DNA of 64,000 nt. Origin: Trichomonas vaginalis G3 (taxonomy: Eukaryota > Parabasalia > Trichomonadida > Trichomonadidae). This document shows positions 40,389 through 52,742 of the stretch, piece after piece. Position 1 is the stretch's first letter, and the number at the start of each line of letters is the position of its first letter. The notes beneath the pieces are model-generated. The model was given only the letters and a program-made list of their open reading frames with translations, did not search any database and had not been told where the DNA came from. The stretch spans positions 19,136,860-19,200,859 of the forward strand of contig NC_067204.1 of NCBI RefSeq assembly GCF_026262505.1. The letters run 5' to 3'. Both the position numbers and the translations under genes were made by a program.

Positions 40389-43300
40389 TTATATATCATA
40401 ATAGAACCCACGTGGACCAAGCTTTACTTTCTTCCTGACTGAGTTTTTAACTCTTCTTTTTCCTTCATTGCCACTACTTTCACTAGATGAAGTTACTTCT
40501 TCACTACTTTCACTTTGTTCTACTCTTCTCTTCTTCTTTGGTGTCGCTTTTGGTAACTTGCCCTCTGCTTCAAGTTGTTGCATCTTTGCCTCATGTTCAC
40601 CTAGTATGTTGTAAATTTCCCATGTCCTTTTTGCCTTTGGGCTCTGGTCGCCCATCTCAGGTAACCTATATCCTAGAAAGATTTTGTCATAGTTTGTATT
40701 TGAGTCTTCGCTTATTGTTTGCATGACTCTTTCCTGAGTTTCCGGTTCAAGCTCTTCAAATATAGCTTGTCCATATGGAATAAGCTCGTTTCCAAATATA
40801 TGTTTTTGTAGCCATTCTGGTTTTCTTTCCATGTTACCAACAATATCTTTTGTGAATGGGAAAGCTTTTACCCAACGTTTCAGTCTTGCGTCATTTATTT
40901 CTGTAGTTGGTTTTATTTTGTCAAGGAACATGTTTTTCAATACTAACATTTCATTTGGTACTGTCCATTTGAGTTTTCTTAAATATTCATCCCTTCTCGG
41001 TTCATTGTCTGCAAAGTAAGTTTTTATGACATTTTGTAAACTTTCGTTTGCAAGGTCATGTACAATAGGTTCTCTTCCTTCTGTCTCCCTAACTTTCTTT
41101 CTAAACTCTTCACCAAATATACCATCTTTATGGTTCTGTGTAGTTCTTTGAGATAAATGTTCTAGAACGTCAGGTGTTATATTTCCATCAGCCATGTTCA
41201 TTTCATACTGGTCCAAAATATCTGCATCTTTCATATCTTTCAATGGCATTAAAGCCGCGCTGAAAATACCAGCTAAATCTGGTTCACCATTCATTTCCAT
41301 TGCGTCTACAACATCTTGGAATTGTGGTTGTAAGTTTATGAACCACCTATCCGGGTTAGCTTTATGACCCCATCTCATTGTAGTTCCATAGTCTGCAGAA
41401 ACAAAAGTAGGTTTGTTTCCATATTGGTTAGGTTCTGAATGAACTTTAAACAATGTTTCATTTCTATATGTTTTGTTGAAATTTAACCTTTTATTTTCAC
41501 CGAGTTCAGCCAAAGATTGAACGTTATATGCTCGTAAGTAAAAAGGGTTGTTGTATTTGTGTACATTTTCTTTCAGTACTTCCATTCTATGCTGAATATT
41601 TTCATCTGGTGTTGGAGTCTTTTGTATGTCGGCAAACATTTTTCGATATTCTTCTACCATGTCAGCCGAATTTTTCTTAGACTCTTGGAAAGATTCCATA
41701 TTCACCTCATACTCTTGTTGAGGGTCAAGATTTTTCGGCTGTTCCAAATCTTCATCTGGTTCTGTGAAGTTAGTTTCCAAAGGAGGGACTTGTTCGTTTC
41801 CTTCAGGCTCTTCTAGCTGTTGTTGCTGAACTATTTCTTCCATGTCTGGTTGTATCTGAACTTCTTCCTGTGGAGTTTCTTGTACCTCATCTGCTGGCAT
41901 TTCATATATTCCGAGACCGTTTTTAACAAGTTCCCTATCTAAGTCATCCGCATTCATAACCCTTTCTTCTTTCGTTCCGTCTCTATTTTTTACGCGTTTC
42001 ATGAAGATAGTTGAATCATCATTTATCTCTGACACCAAATATCTCGGAGTAAATTCGTTCATGTCATTTGGATGATATGCTATTAAATCATATCCCTTAG
42101 CGAGCTTGTATTTTCCAGGTTTGAAATTATATCCCATTTGGTGCTGAACCATAAAGCTAAATAGGTTCGGGTCAGTATTTCCTTCCTTGAACTTTCGAAT
42201 AGCTTCTTTATATCTGTCACTAAAGTCAAGAGTATCTGGGTAACCATAATTTTCCTTAAGCATTTTTAAGAATTCTTGGTTTCCTTGTTCTCTACTTCTT
42301 TTATGTCCTTGCTCTGTTTGTGGTTGTTGTGGTGCAGTGTTTTGAACTGTTGGTTGTTGTGCTGGTTGTGGAGGTGGTTGTTGTGCTGGTTGTTGTTGTG
42401 GTGCTGGATTTTGAACTGTTGGTTGTTGTGTTGGTTTTGGTGCATGCCTGTGTCTGTGTCCATGTGACGATGTAAATGTTTTAGGTAGTCCTGGTGCAGG
42501 TGCTTCTCTTGGAGGGTTTGGTGGTATATAAGTTCCACTAGCTAGTATATAAGTTCCACCAGCTGGTATATAAGTTCCACCAGCTGGCACATATGTTCCA
42601 TCTGCAGCATAGTGTCCTACCTGACTTTTCGTTTTTAAGAAAGCATTTACTAGGTCTGTTTTGGTCTGTTGTAACTCTTTTTCTTGACTTTCCACAACAG
42701 TTGCTCTAACGGCGTCATAGGCACTTTGAACTGCCTGTCTCGTTGCTGCATCTGTTATTTTCGTTATATTTTGTGCTACTTCTTTTAACTCTTTGTCGAA
42801 ACCTTCAGACTTCAGTTTCTTTCCAGATGAGAAGTCGTTCACTTGTTTCACCTTACTATGAAGAGCTTCGAAGGCGTTCTTAAAGTCAGCATTTGTTAAA
42901 GCTTCATTTGAACTGTCTTCATCCGCTTGTATTTTTGTCCTTATTGACCCTATAAGTTGGGCTGCTTTAGCGTTGGCTTGGGCATCTAACCAGTCATTGT
43001 TAGCTTTTATATATTCTGCGCTTTTCATTGCCTTTTGCATGGCTGCGTCGTTATTTTTACTTTCTTGTGCTAAGTTTTCATACTGTACGGTTTGGTTTTG
43101 CAACTGTAAAGTTTTTCTGCCTTTACATTTGCTTCAACTTCTTTTTTATACTCATCGCTATCCATATATGTCTTCAGGGCTTTTTGTTTTATCTCTTCAT
43201 CTTTCAGTACTTTATATTGAGTAGTATGGTTTTCAAATTTACAACATCTTGTTCCATTTTTGCTACTTCTGCTGCTTTTTCTGACACTTTTTTCGCATAT

Positions 43301-43740
43301 TCCTCTGTACTTAGTTCTTTCAGTTGTTCTTCTTTCTTCTTTTTCTCTACGTTTAACTCATTGAGTTTCTTTGTGTGTCTGTCATATTCTAGTTTCTTTT
43401 CGTTTTCACTTATTTGCTTCTGTATGTCTATGTTTGACTTTTTGACATCTGATATTTGATTTTTGAGTGAACTCAAATTCATTTGACTTTGAGGGTTATA
43501 GGCTGTTCCGTCTGCGGCTCCACCATAGCCTGCCATTTTCGCTAAAAGTGCCGCTCTTAAACCTCCACTCTGTGCACCAAGAACTCGGTTTAAGAGCATA
43601 GGGTTGCTTGACATTTGTTGCAACATAGTGGGGTCATTCAGCATTTGTTGTTGCAACTGTTGTTGTGGTGTCAGTTTTACTATTGGATGTTTCAATGCTC
43701 CCTTCCTCTTACGTATATTCTTACGTAGCTTACGTGGCAT
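40389..43740 (-). pseudogene. Long basic/coiled-coil structural protein of Polinton A
   Basis: Starts at ATG 43740 with a strongly basic N-terminus (MPRKLRKNIRKRKGALKHPI). It then has a long coiled coil (residues ~100-400), three repeats of GTYIPAGGTYIPAGGTYILA type, a Pro/Gln-rich stretch (QQPAQQPPPQPAQQPTVQNT), a globular C-terminal half (FKVHSEPNQYGNKPTFVSAD, then GTTMRWGHKANPDRWFIN) and a final Lys/Ser/Glu-rich tail with 'KKKRRVEQSESSEEVTSSSE'. About 1,100 residues. It could be a core or DNA-condensing virion protein. It lies just inside the right terminal repeat; the copy in element B starts at 45753. Confidence 0.6.
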
Positions 43741-43866
43741 TTTAAGTGAAGTAAAAAACGGTTTTTGACAGATGTTTATATGACACTTTTTGTTCAGCAC
43801 AAAAAACTACTCGGTCAAAGTGTTGTCAGTTTTGTAAAATAACCGTCCTATCTCATTCTATAAGGG

Positions 43867-44130
43867 AGAAAAGGCTTCTCAAAGTATACTTCCTTGGAAC
43901 GCCTGTAACTTTTCCTGTAGCGACGATAGATCCTTACTTGTCCGGACAAAGTTATACTATTTTGAGTGCTCTACAAAAAAAGTCAACGGCGACGACTCTC
44001 AAAAATTTTTTATGGGCTAGAGGGCACGAAGTGCCTGGAGGCCCATCCAAAGAAAAAAAAAAACTTCAGGGCTAGAGGGCACGAAGTGCCTGGAGGCCCC
44101 ACTACCTTTTTTTTTTTTTTTTTTTTTTTT
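43867..44130 (-). repeat. Right terminal inverted repeat of Polinton A
   Basis: Reverse complement of 19706-19961 with small indels. Two GGGCTAGAGGGCACGAAGTG...GGCCC blocks and a terminal run of 24 T. The innermost ~100 bases (TAGAGCACTC to AGCCTTTTCT region) are also shared with the left end of Polinton B. Confidence 0.9.
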
Positions 44131-44214
44131 ATTTCATTATATTTTCTTTCTTTTCATATTAATCATTATTTTATAGAATTCTCTTTCATTTTATATTTAT
44201 CATTGTTTAATATA

Positions 44215-45295
44215 AGGATGCCGTTTTGCGAATAGTGTCACTTTTATAGCACTAATTTTAGGTATCTTGCGTGCGACTTAAAATATCTAAAAAATTTTTA
44301 CCTCGCATTCGGAAAAGACCTTCGCCTTCGGCTCCGGCCTTTTCCGAATGCTCGGCTATAAAGTTCATTCTATGCACGCCGCCCTTTTTCCTTTTTTTTT
44401 CTTCTTCTTTCTTTTTCTCTCTTCTTTTTCTTTCTCTTTTCTTTCTTTTCTTCTTCTCTCCCTCTCTCTTTGTTTTTCTTTTTCATTAAAATTGAATTTT
44501 TATTTCAATAATTATTACTTAAATAGGTTTCAGAATAGGCAAACCTTTAATAAATAGAAATTTTTGTGGATTCTGAATGTTCAAATTGAGAAATATCCAA
44601 TTGTGGAATCATATTTTAAAAATGTTAAGATTTTATGAAGAAAAATGTCATTTCCTATTGCTGTACTGTAATGTAGTTACCAGATCATGGAAGAAATTTT
44701 CATAAAAAATATATTTCGCTAGCGAAATCAACACATATTCATGATATCCACTTCGGAAAATGATATAATTGAGTTTTGCATTTGAAATATTTAATATTTT
44801 CATAAAAATCTATTGAATAAAATTATCTAATTTTTGATTTGAAAGAATTCTATCGTGAAATTTTGAAAGTATCATTAACAATCCGAGAGCAATATGATGG
44901 AACAGTTATATCATTAATAGCAACTATAGGATATTTGACAATCGCAAATCGCATTTTTGACAAAATATCATGGGGGTTCTATAAGCTTACCTATATATGT
45001 AGATTCCAAAAATCATAAAATAAAAACGTGCGATTCTGACAAAAACCCGGCCAAATAGCACGAAAAATTGAATGGAAGTAGCAACTTCACTAAAAATCAA
45101 TAAAATCGTGAAATTTATTATTTATTTGATACCTTTAAACTAGTGTTCACCGAAAAAATGGAAATATCATAAATATTATTATTCTCATTTTTAAAAAGTG
45201 CCAATAAAGCGAGGTAGAAAAGTGCCAAAAATCGTGATATAGGATATTTGGAGAAAGTTGCTAGCATATCCGTTTTTTTCGCAAAGCGACATCCT
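44215..45295. mobile_element. TA-flanked non-autonomous DNA element with hairpin
   Basis: The ends AGGATGCCGTTTTGCGAA and the inverse TTCGCAAAGCGACATCCT, each bordered by TA (44213-44214 and 45296-45297), define 1,081 bp inserted in the minisatellite, whose sequence resumes on both sides. There is no transposase frame. Inside is a GC-rich hairpin, ATTCGGAAAAGACC ... GGCCTTTTCCGAAT (about 44309-44350), then a C/T-rich tract to about 44480. The TA target suggests a Tc1/mariner-type source. Confidence 0.7.
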
Positions 45296-45410
45296 TAATT
45301 TAATAGAATTCTCTTTCTTTTCATAATTATCATTGTTTTATGAAATTTTCTTTCTTTTCACATTTATCATCGTTTTATCACATTTTCTTTCTTTTCATAT
45401 TTATCAATAG

Positions 45411-45626
45411 GTCAGGTATGAGGGGCTTCCAGGGGCTGCGCCCCTTCTAGCCCTAAGAAATTTTGCCCAAGACCCAAGAGGAGGACCGAACCCCAGCCGA
45501 CCAGCCGTTGACTTTTTTGTAGAGCACTCAAAATAGTATAACTTTGTCCGGACAAGTAAGGATCTATCGTCGCTACAGGAAAAGTTACAGGCGTTCCAAG
45601 GAAGTATACTTTGAGAAGCCTTTTCT
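45411..45626 (+). repeat. Left terminal repeat of Polinton B
   Basis: GAGGGGCTTCCAGGGGCTGC...CTAGCCC palindromic block, then a spacer different from that of element A, then TAGAGCACTCAAAATAGTAT through GAGAAGCCTTTTCT, which matches the inner part of element A's repeats. The outer end lacks the poly-A run. The partner copy lies outside the window. Confidence 0.8.
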
Positions 45627-45752
45627 CCCTTATAGAATGAGATAGGACGGTTATTTTACAAAACTGACAACACTTTGACCGAGTAGTTTTTTGTGCTGAA
45701 CAAAAAGTGTCATATAAACATCTGTCAAAAACCGTTTTTTACTTCACTTAAA

Positions 45753-48700
45753 ATGCCACGTAAGCTACGTAAGAATATACGTAAGAGGAAGGGAGCATTG
45801 AAACATCCAATAGTAAAACTGACACCACAACAACAGTTGCAACAACAAATGATGAATGACCCCACTATGTTGCAACAAATGTCAAGCAACCCTATGCTTT
45901 TAAACCGAGTTATTGGTGCACAGAGTGGAGGTTTAAGAGCGGCACTTTTAGCGAAAATGGCAGGCTATGGTGGAGCCGCAGACGGAACAGCTTATAACCC
46001 TCAAAGTCAAATGAATTTGAGTTCACTCAAAAATCAAATAACAGATGTCAAAAAGTCAAACATAGACATACAGAAACAAATAAGTGAAAACGAAAAGAAA
46101 CTAGAATATGACAGACACACAAAGAAACTCAATGAGTTAAACGTAGAGAAAAAGAAGAAAGAAGAACAACTGAAAGAACTAAGTACAGAGGAATATGCGA
46201 AAAAAGTGTCAGAAAAAGCAGCAGAAGTAGCAAAAATGGAACAAGATGTTATAAATTTGAAAAACCATACTACTCAATATAAAGTACTGAAAGATGAAGA
46301 GATAAAACAAAAAGCCCTGAAGACATATATGGATAGCGATGAGTATAAAAAAGAAGTTGAAGCAAATGTAAAGGCAGAAAAACTTTTACAGTTGCAAAAC
46401 CAAACCGTACAGTATGAAAACTTAGCACAAGAAAGTAAAAATAACGACGCAGCCATGCAAAAGGCAATGAAAAGCGCAGAATATATAAAAGCTAATAATG
46501 ACTGGTTAGATGCCCAAGCCAACGCTAAAGCAGCCCAACTTATAGGGTCAATAAGGACAAAAATACAAGCGGATGAAGACAGTTCAAATGAAGCTTTAAT
46601 GAATGCTGACTTTAAGAATGCCTTCGAAGCTCTTCATAGTAAGGTGAAACTAGTGAACGACTTCTCATCTGGAAAGAAACTGAAGTCTGAAGGTTTCGAC
46701 AAAGAGTTAAGAGAAGTAGCACAAAATATGACGAAAATAACAGATGCAGCAACGAGACAGGCAGTTCAAAGTGCCTATGACGCCGTTAGAGCAACTGTTG
46801 TGGAAAGTCAAGAAAAAGAGTTACAACAGACCAAAACAGACCTAGTAAATGCTTTCTTAAAAACGAAAAGTCAGGTAGGACATTATGCTGCAGATGGAAC
46901 ATATGTGCCAGCTGGTGGAACTTATATACCAGCTGGTGGAACTTATATACTAGCTAGTGGAACTTATATACCACCAAACCCTCCAAGAGAAGCACCTGCA
47001 CCAGGACTACCTAAAACATTTACATCGTCACATGGACACAGACACAGGCATGCACCAAAACAACAACAACAACCAACAGTTCAAAATCCAGCACCACAAC
47101 CAACAGTTCAAAACACTACACAACAACCAACAGTTCAAAACCCTGCACAACAACAACCACAAACAGAGCAAGGACATAAAAGAAGTAGAGAACAAGGAAA
47201 CCAAGAATTCTTAAAAATGCTTAAGGAAAATTATGGTTACCCAGATACTCTTGACTTTAGTGACAGATATAAAGAAGCTATTCGAAAGTTCAAGGAAGGA
47301 AATACTGACCCGAACCTATTTAGCTTTATGGTTCAGCACCAAATGGGATATAATTTCAAACCTGGAAAATACAAGCTCGCTAAGGGATATGATTTAATAG
47401 CATATCATCCAAATGACATGGATGAATTTACTCCGAGATATTTGATGTCAGAGCTAAATGATAATTCAACTCTCTTCATGAAACGCGTAAAAAATAGAGA
47501 CGGAACGAAAGAAGAAAGGTTTATGAGTCCGGATGACTTAGATAGGGAACTTTTTAAAAACGGTCTCGGAATATATGAAATGCCAGCAGATGAGGTACAA
47601 GAAACTCAACAGGAAGAAGTTCAGATACAACCAGACATGGAAGAAATAGTTCAGCAACAACAGCTAGAAGAGCCTGAAGGAAACGAACAAGTTCCTCCTT
47701 TGGAAACTAACTTCACAGAACTAGATGAAGATTTGGAACAGCCGAAAAATCTTGACCCTCAACAAGACTATGAGGTGAATATGGAATCTTTCCAAGAGTC
47801 TAAGAAAAATTCGGCTGACAGAGTAGAAGAATATCGAAAAATGTTCACCGACATACAAAAGACTCCAACATCAGATGAAAATATTCAGCATAGAATGGAA
47901 GTACTGAAAGAAAATGTACGCAAATACAATAATCCTTTTTACTTACGACCATATAACGTTCAATCTTTGGCTGAACTCGGTGAAAATAAAAGGTTAAATT
48001 TCAACAAAACATATAGAAATGAAACATTGTTTAAAGTTCATTCAGAACCTAGCCAATATGGAAACAAACCTACTTTTGTTTCTGCAGACTATGGAACTAC
48101 AATGAGATGGGGTCATAAAGCTAATCCGGATAGGTGGTTCATAAACTTACAACCTCAATTCCAAGAAGTTGTAGACGCAATGGAAGTGAATGGTGAACCA
48201 GATATAGCTGGTATTTTCAGCGCGGCTTTAATGCCATTGAAAGATATGAAAGATGCAGATATTTTGGACCAGTATGAAATGAACATGGCTGAGGGAAATA
48301 TAACACCTGACGTTCTAGAACATTTATCTCAAAGAACTACACAGAACCATAGAGATGGTATATTTGGTGAAGAGTTTAGAAAGAAAGTTAGGGAGAGAGA
48401 AGGAAGAGAACCTATTGTACATGACCTTGCAAACGAAAGTTTGCAAAATGTCATAAAAACTTACTTTGCAGACAATGAACCGAGAATGGATGAATATTTA
48501 AGAAAACTCAAATAGACAGTACCAAATGAAATGTTAGTATTGAAAAACATGTTCCTTGACAAAATAAAACCAACTACAGAAATAAATGACGCAAGACTGA
48601 AACATTGGGTAAAAGCTTTCCCATTCACAAAAGATATTATTGGTAACATGGAAAGAAAACCAGAATGGCTACAAAAACATATATTTGGAAACGAGCTTAT

Positions 48701-49091
48701 TCCATATGGACAAGCTCTGTTTGAAGAGCTTGAACCGGAAACTCAGGAAAGAGTCATGCAAACAATACGCGAAGACTCAAATACAAACTATGACAAAATC
48801 TTTCTAGGATATAGGTTACCTGAGATGGGCGACCAGAGCCCAAAGGCAAAAAGGACATGGGAAATTTACAACATACTAGGTGAACATGAGGCAAAGATGC
48901 AACAACTTGAAGCAGAGGGCAAGTTACCAAAAGCGACACCAAAGAAGAAGAGAAGAGTAGAACAAAGTGAAAGTAGTGAAGAAGTAACTTCATCTAGTGA
49001 AAGTAGTGGCAATGAAGGAAAAAGAAGAGTTAAAAACTCAGTCAGGAAGAAAGTAAAGCTTGGTACGAGTGGGTTCTATTATGACACATAA
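45753..49091 (+). pseudogene. Long basic/coiled-coil structural protein of Polinton B
   Basis: Homologue of 40389-43740, with the same order: basic start MPRKLRKNIRKRKGALKHPI, coiled coil, GTYVPAGGTYIPAGG repeats, a Pro/Gln-rich stretch of different repeat number, a globular half, and a Lys/Ser/Glu tail. By eye well over 90% identical, with variation concentrated in the Gln/Pro region. It directly follows the terminal repeat and precedes the capsid gene by about 30 bases. Confidence 0.6.
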
Positions 49092-49123
49092 ATCCAACTA
49101 TTCTATATTTTTACCCATATGAA

Positions 49124-51789
49124 ATGTACGCCGCTCAGAATATAACGCCAACAGTTTTGGATGCCATGAACGGAAATGTTTCCGAATGGTATAACGAATG
49201 CGACAATGCCATTAGAAGGTCAGAAATAGTTCCTGGAACTTACGAATATACAACTGCTGTTTCTTATGGAAACGTAGGTGAGTTTGGAGAAGGTTCTTCT
49301 GTTGTAAACGAAAACGATAAAAACGGCTTGACAGAAAAAGTGACACTTTACATGGCAAAAAATAGAGCCTTACTTTTGAGATACTTGAGATTGAAACTGA
49401 ATCTTATGAGGCGGTGATCTTGAATCACTACCTCATAAGGTTCAGTTTCATATAAAATTTGTTGCAATTTGTTATTCTTTTGCAATTATTTCTTATAAGA
49501 TTTTACATCTTTTAACGGGGAATGTTTGTTATCATGTATATATTATAAATATCTACACGATAACGAACATTCCTCGCTAAATTGCTGAGAAACTTTGAGG
49601 AAATGTCGAACAATTTCCTCAAAGTTTCTCAGATTTATATAGATCACTAGAGTCCCCTAGGCACTGATTCTGGTTCAGTACCTAGGAGGCTCTAGTTCTC
49701 TAACGAACTGATAAAATGTTTTTAAATTTTTGGATATTGCTACCTGTGAAGCACTGACTTCAAGTCAGTACCTCACAGGTAGCAATTACATTGAAAGATG
49801 GGAGAAACTTTGTCCGAATGTTAAACTATTCGGACAAAGTTTCTCCCATTTGTAGTGGAGATGGAAGGCTTTGAGGTATATTATATTAATGTATACCCCA
49901 AAGCCTTCCATCTCCACTTGAAAGTTCCAAAACTTTGGGTTAATAGTTTGCAATTAACCCAAAGTTTTGGAACTTTCTAGAAGGAATTGCAGGGTAAGAG
50001 GTACATATTCATACTATGTACCTCTTACCCTCCAATTCCTTCATTAACATAAACAAATTTGGAGTTAATTGTTTGCAATTAACTCCGGGTTTGTTGACCT
50101 CCAAATGAAAATGAAAGGGTAAGAGGTATATAGTGACCCTATATGCCTCTTACCATTTCATTCTCATTAATTATGGGAGAAACTTTGGCCGAATGTTAAA
50201 TTATTCGACCAAAGTTTCTCCCATTTTTTGAAGGGATTGGAGGCTATGAGATACTGATGCAATGTCAGTACCTCATGGCCTCCAATTCCATCCTGAAACT
50301 GATCAAAGTGGACCTTACATGCATTTGAAATTTGCCATGTAAAGTCCACTTTTTGAGAGAGAGGATTTGACTGCGTCAAATCCTCTTTTTCGTTTACGAG
50401 ACTTCAACAACAGTAGATATTGCTTGCGACAGGTTTCATATTATTTCTATTGACAACTCATTCTTATACGTGGAACAAGACATTGAAATAAAACCTTCTG
50501 CCAAGTTGTCTGACAAGAAAGGTTGCAATGGAATTTTCTATGTCGGATACCAATATGCTCCAGAAGTTTTCATGGGATATAAGATATATTCTAACTCTGA
50601 CTTAGTTCAAACAGTAACATGGGCAAACTATGAATGGTTCGCTTTGAGAAACTCAGTACAACCACAAGCTAGAGAACAAACAGACCAGTATGCCACCATT
50701 GAGAAAATAAGAAGACTTGACCCTAACGTTCCAGGAGTTTATGTTAACCTTTCTGGTTCAGATGGAAATGCTGCCACTAAAGTAAAACTGAAACTTAGAG
50801 TTCCTTTGTCATCTTTCCTCATCTTCAGGTTTTTAAGATACTTGCCAAACTGGGCAGGAAAAATTTCTATCGAACTTACTCCAAGCAAAAATAACTTAGT
50901 CATTGCACCAACACAAGACCCATTCACTCTTACAGACGTAAAGGGAACAAATAAAACGTCATTCGCCGAATTTTGCAAAGACAAAGTTGACTTAGACTTT
51001 GGTTTCTCAAACCTCAACACTGAAGTAAACTATTATTTCAATGCTGCTGGAGATGCTTGGGACCCAGTTAAGTTCACATGCGAAAAATTTGAATGCAAGA
51101 GAATAGAAAGCAGACTTGCAGTCTATATGTTGGACCCAGATATTTCAAATGCTTTAGCTGCCAATATATTGCAGTTCCACTTATGTTCCCTATACACCAA
51201 ATATCTTCAAAGACTTTGCAGTGAAGTTGGAAACCAAAGTGCTGACCCAGGTGCAAGAACAGATATTGCTTTAACAACTGCAATGAAACATGCAGATACT
51301 ATGTTTGTACTGTTCAGACGAACTATAAATGACTATTCTTGTTTCTACAACCCTGGTATTAAATATCATATAACATAGATGGCAAATATTATCAAGAGAA
51401 GAATATTCTACAGTTGAGGATATGAGGTCATACAACTTGACATTAGATGCTATGAACTTTAACAACAACTTCACAACAACTATTAACCCTGAAATGCAAA
51501 GTTCTATTATGCCATATGTGAAAGTATGGACTCATACAGGAGGTCAAAAAACTCAATATACAAATGGAGACCGTTCAAACTTTTGGCTTGGCATTCCATT
51601 TGCTGACTCAGAAGACTTTATGGTGGTATTTCAACTGTTGGTACAGTTCAAATACAATATACTGGTGACAGAGACGGTCCAGATGAATTGAAAGCAAAGA
51701 AGTTTACAAAACCAATAGCACTTTTCACGGAAGATGCTCTTTTGAAGATTCGTTCGATGAAACCTGCTGGGCTCCTCAGATTGGCATAA
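49124..51789 (+). pseudogene. Major capsid protein of Polinton B, split by an insertion
   Basis: Homologue of the capsid gene of element A: MYAAQNITPTVLDAMNGNVS at the start and the end region 'DALLKIRSMKPAGLLRLA'. A 1,102-bp foreign sequence (49300-50401) lies within it, flanked by CTTC on both sides; the uninterrupted sequence of element A shows the empty site. Double jelly-roll type by character. Confidence 0.7.
49300..50401. mobile_element. Hairpin-array insertion element
   Basis: 1,102 bp between two CTTC target copies (49296-49299 and 50402-50405). The ends are inverted (TGTTGTAAACGAAAA and TTTTCGTTTACGAGA), and the similarity extends inward to AAAGTG..ACTTTACATGGCAAA. Between them lie about fifteen stem-loops, nearly end to end: 49393-49449, 49511-49581, 49585-49632, 49647-49695, 49736-49786, 49798-49849, 49854-49918, 49920-49977, 49980-50042, 50052-50095, 50104-50168, 50173-50224, 50234-50289, 50305-50352 and 50361-50385. 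Most stems are 18-27 bp with loops of about 5-15 bases. No credible protein frame. Confidence 0.9.
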
Positions 51790-51969
51790 CGACAGCTTCC
51801 ATCGAGCAGATTTTGGCAGCAGGTCAGTAAGTTGTTCTTGAACTGACTTTTCTCCGTCAAATATTGACAGTACGCCAGTTTTGACATAATATTGTATTAT
51901 AAACTTTCCTTTAGTAATATCTGTAAGTTTTGAAGTTATATTTTTGTCTGCTTCAAGAACTTTCACCAT
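51631..51969 (-). CDS. Small convergent frame over the capsid gene end, element B (112 aa)
   Basis: Begins MVKVLEADKNITSKLTDITK, opposite to and overlapping the 3' end of the capsid gene. The corresponding frame begins at 38610 in element A. Mildly basic, no membrane segment. The N-terminal ~60 residues, which lie outside the capsid gene, look protein-like; the rest overlaps capsid sequence and may not be used. Confidence 0.35.
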   Translation of the reverse strand: MVKVLEADKNITSKLTDITKGKFIIQYYVKTGVLSIFDGEKSVQEQLTDLLPKSARWKLSLCQSEEPSRFHRTNLQKSIFREKCYWFCKLLCFQFIWTVSVTSILYLNCTNS

Positions 51970-52161
51970 TTCAGTATACCAACTTTCTTTGCTTTATGAA
52001 AATATTTAGTTCAGCAAAGACTGCTATTCTATAACATTTACCATTGTTTGTATAAAGAACTATTCTGTCAATGTATTTGTATTGTTTGTTGTGTGTTAAA
52101 CTTTGTTTTGCTTCAATTCGAAGAGATACTCAAATACGTCCATCTTTTTATTCTAAGTAAA

Positions 52162-52632
52162 ATGTCATTTCCGAAAAATAGAAGCGTAAGTGTTTCAAAA
52201 GGTTTAATGGCGGTGGCAGATGTGAAGTTAAATTCACCAACTCAAACAAACAGTCAAAGTGTTATTGTCAATGTCAAAGACAGAGATGTTGAAGTGGGGA
52301 AAACCATACGAAGACGAAGATGGTATAACAATTGTTCCTGTAAAAGAACCAACATACCTGAAGTTAGCAGAGACTTAAGTTCTGTTGCAGATATTCGAAA
52401 TGACTACCAACAACTGAAAGACAAACTTCAAACTCAGGAGAAGATTTGTCAAGCTTTAAGATATAATGTTAAACTTGGTCGAACACAACCCTGTAAAAGT
52501 GAACTCATATGTCATTGCACCTCATGAAGTCTTGAAAGAACTATGAAACTTTTGACAGAGGCAGACGATATAAACATCAAAGAAATAGAACCCGACATTA
52601 GTTGCTGTGGTGTTTCATATAATGTCATTTGA
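52162..52632 (+). pseudogene. Conserved protein between capsid genes, Polinton B
   Basis: Homologue of 37940-38419 (MSFPKNRSVSVSKGLMAVAD start). Same neighbours and order. Unknown function; probable virion or assembly protein from position. Confidence 0.5.
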
Positions 52633-52742
52633 CAAGATATACGTTATGAAAGGAGTGAAACGTTGAACTTAAAGTATAGTTTCCCAGACGTTATAAAAAT
52701 ATTTGACGAACAACATTTCATTAAAGTTTATTTGCTAAGTAA

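Larger units (their letters stand above)
19706..44130. mobile_element. Polinton (Maverick) element A
   Basis: About 24.4 kb, inserted in the minisatellite and bounded by inverted terminal repeats that start with 24 A / 24 T. Hallmark parts are an rve integrase, a packaging ATPase, major capsid, presumed penton and SF3 helicase. Extra parts are a Dam-like methylase, a phage-like fibre, an HNH nuclease, and KilA-N and T5orf172 genes. No PolB part is visible. The element is broken, with roughly twenty breaks, some possibly assembly error. It looks young: several parts are near-identical to those of element B. I could not identify a clear target-site duplication. Confidence 0.92.

Noticed and set aside
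19706-44130. Target-site duplication of Polinton A
   Set aside because: The flanks (CATTATT left, ATTTCATTAT right) are both minisatellite sequence, so short matches are not informative.
44271-44557. Short Phe/Ser-rich frames in the C/T-rich tract
   Set aside because: Low-complexity pyrimidine tract, no conserved protein feature.
50167-50379. A 70-residue minus-strand frame in the hairpin insertion
   Set aside because: It runs through both arms of several stem-loops and has no protein-like composition.
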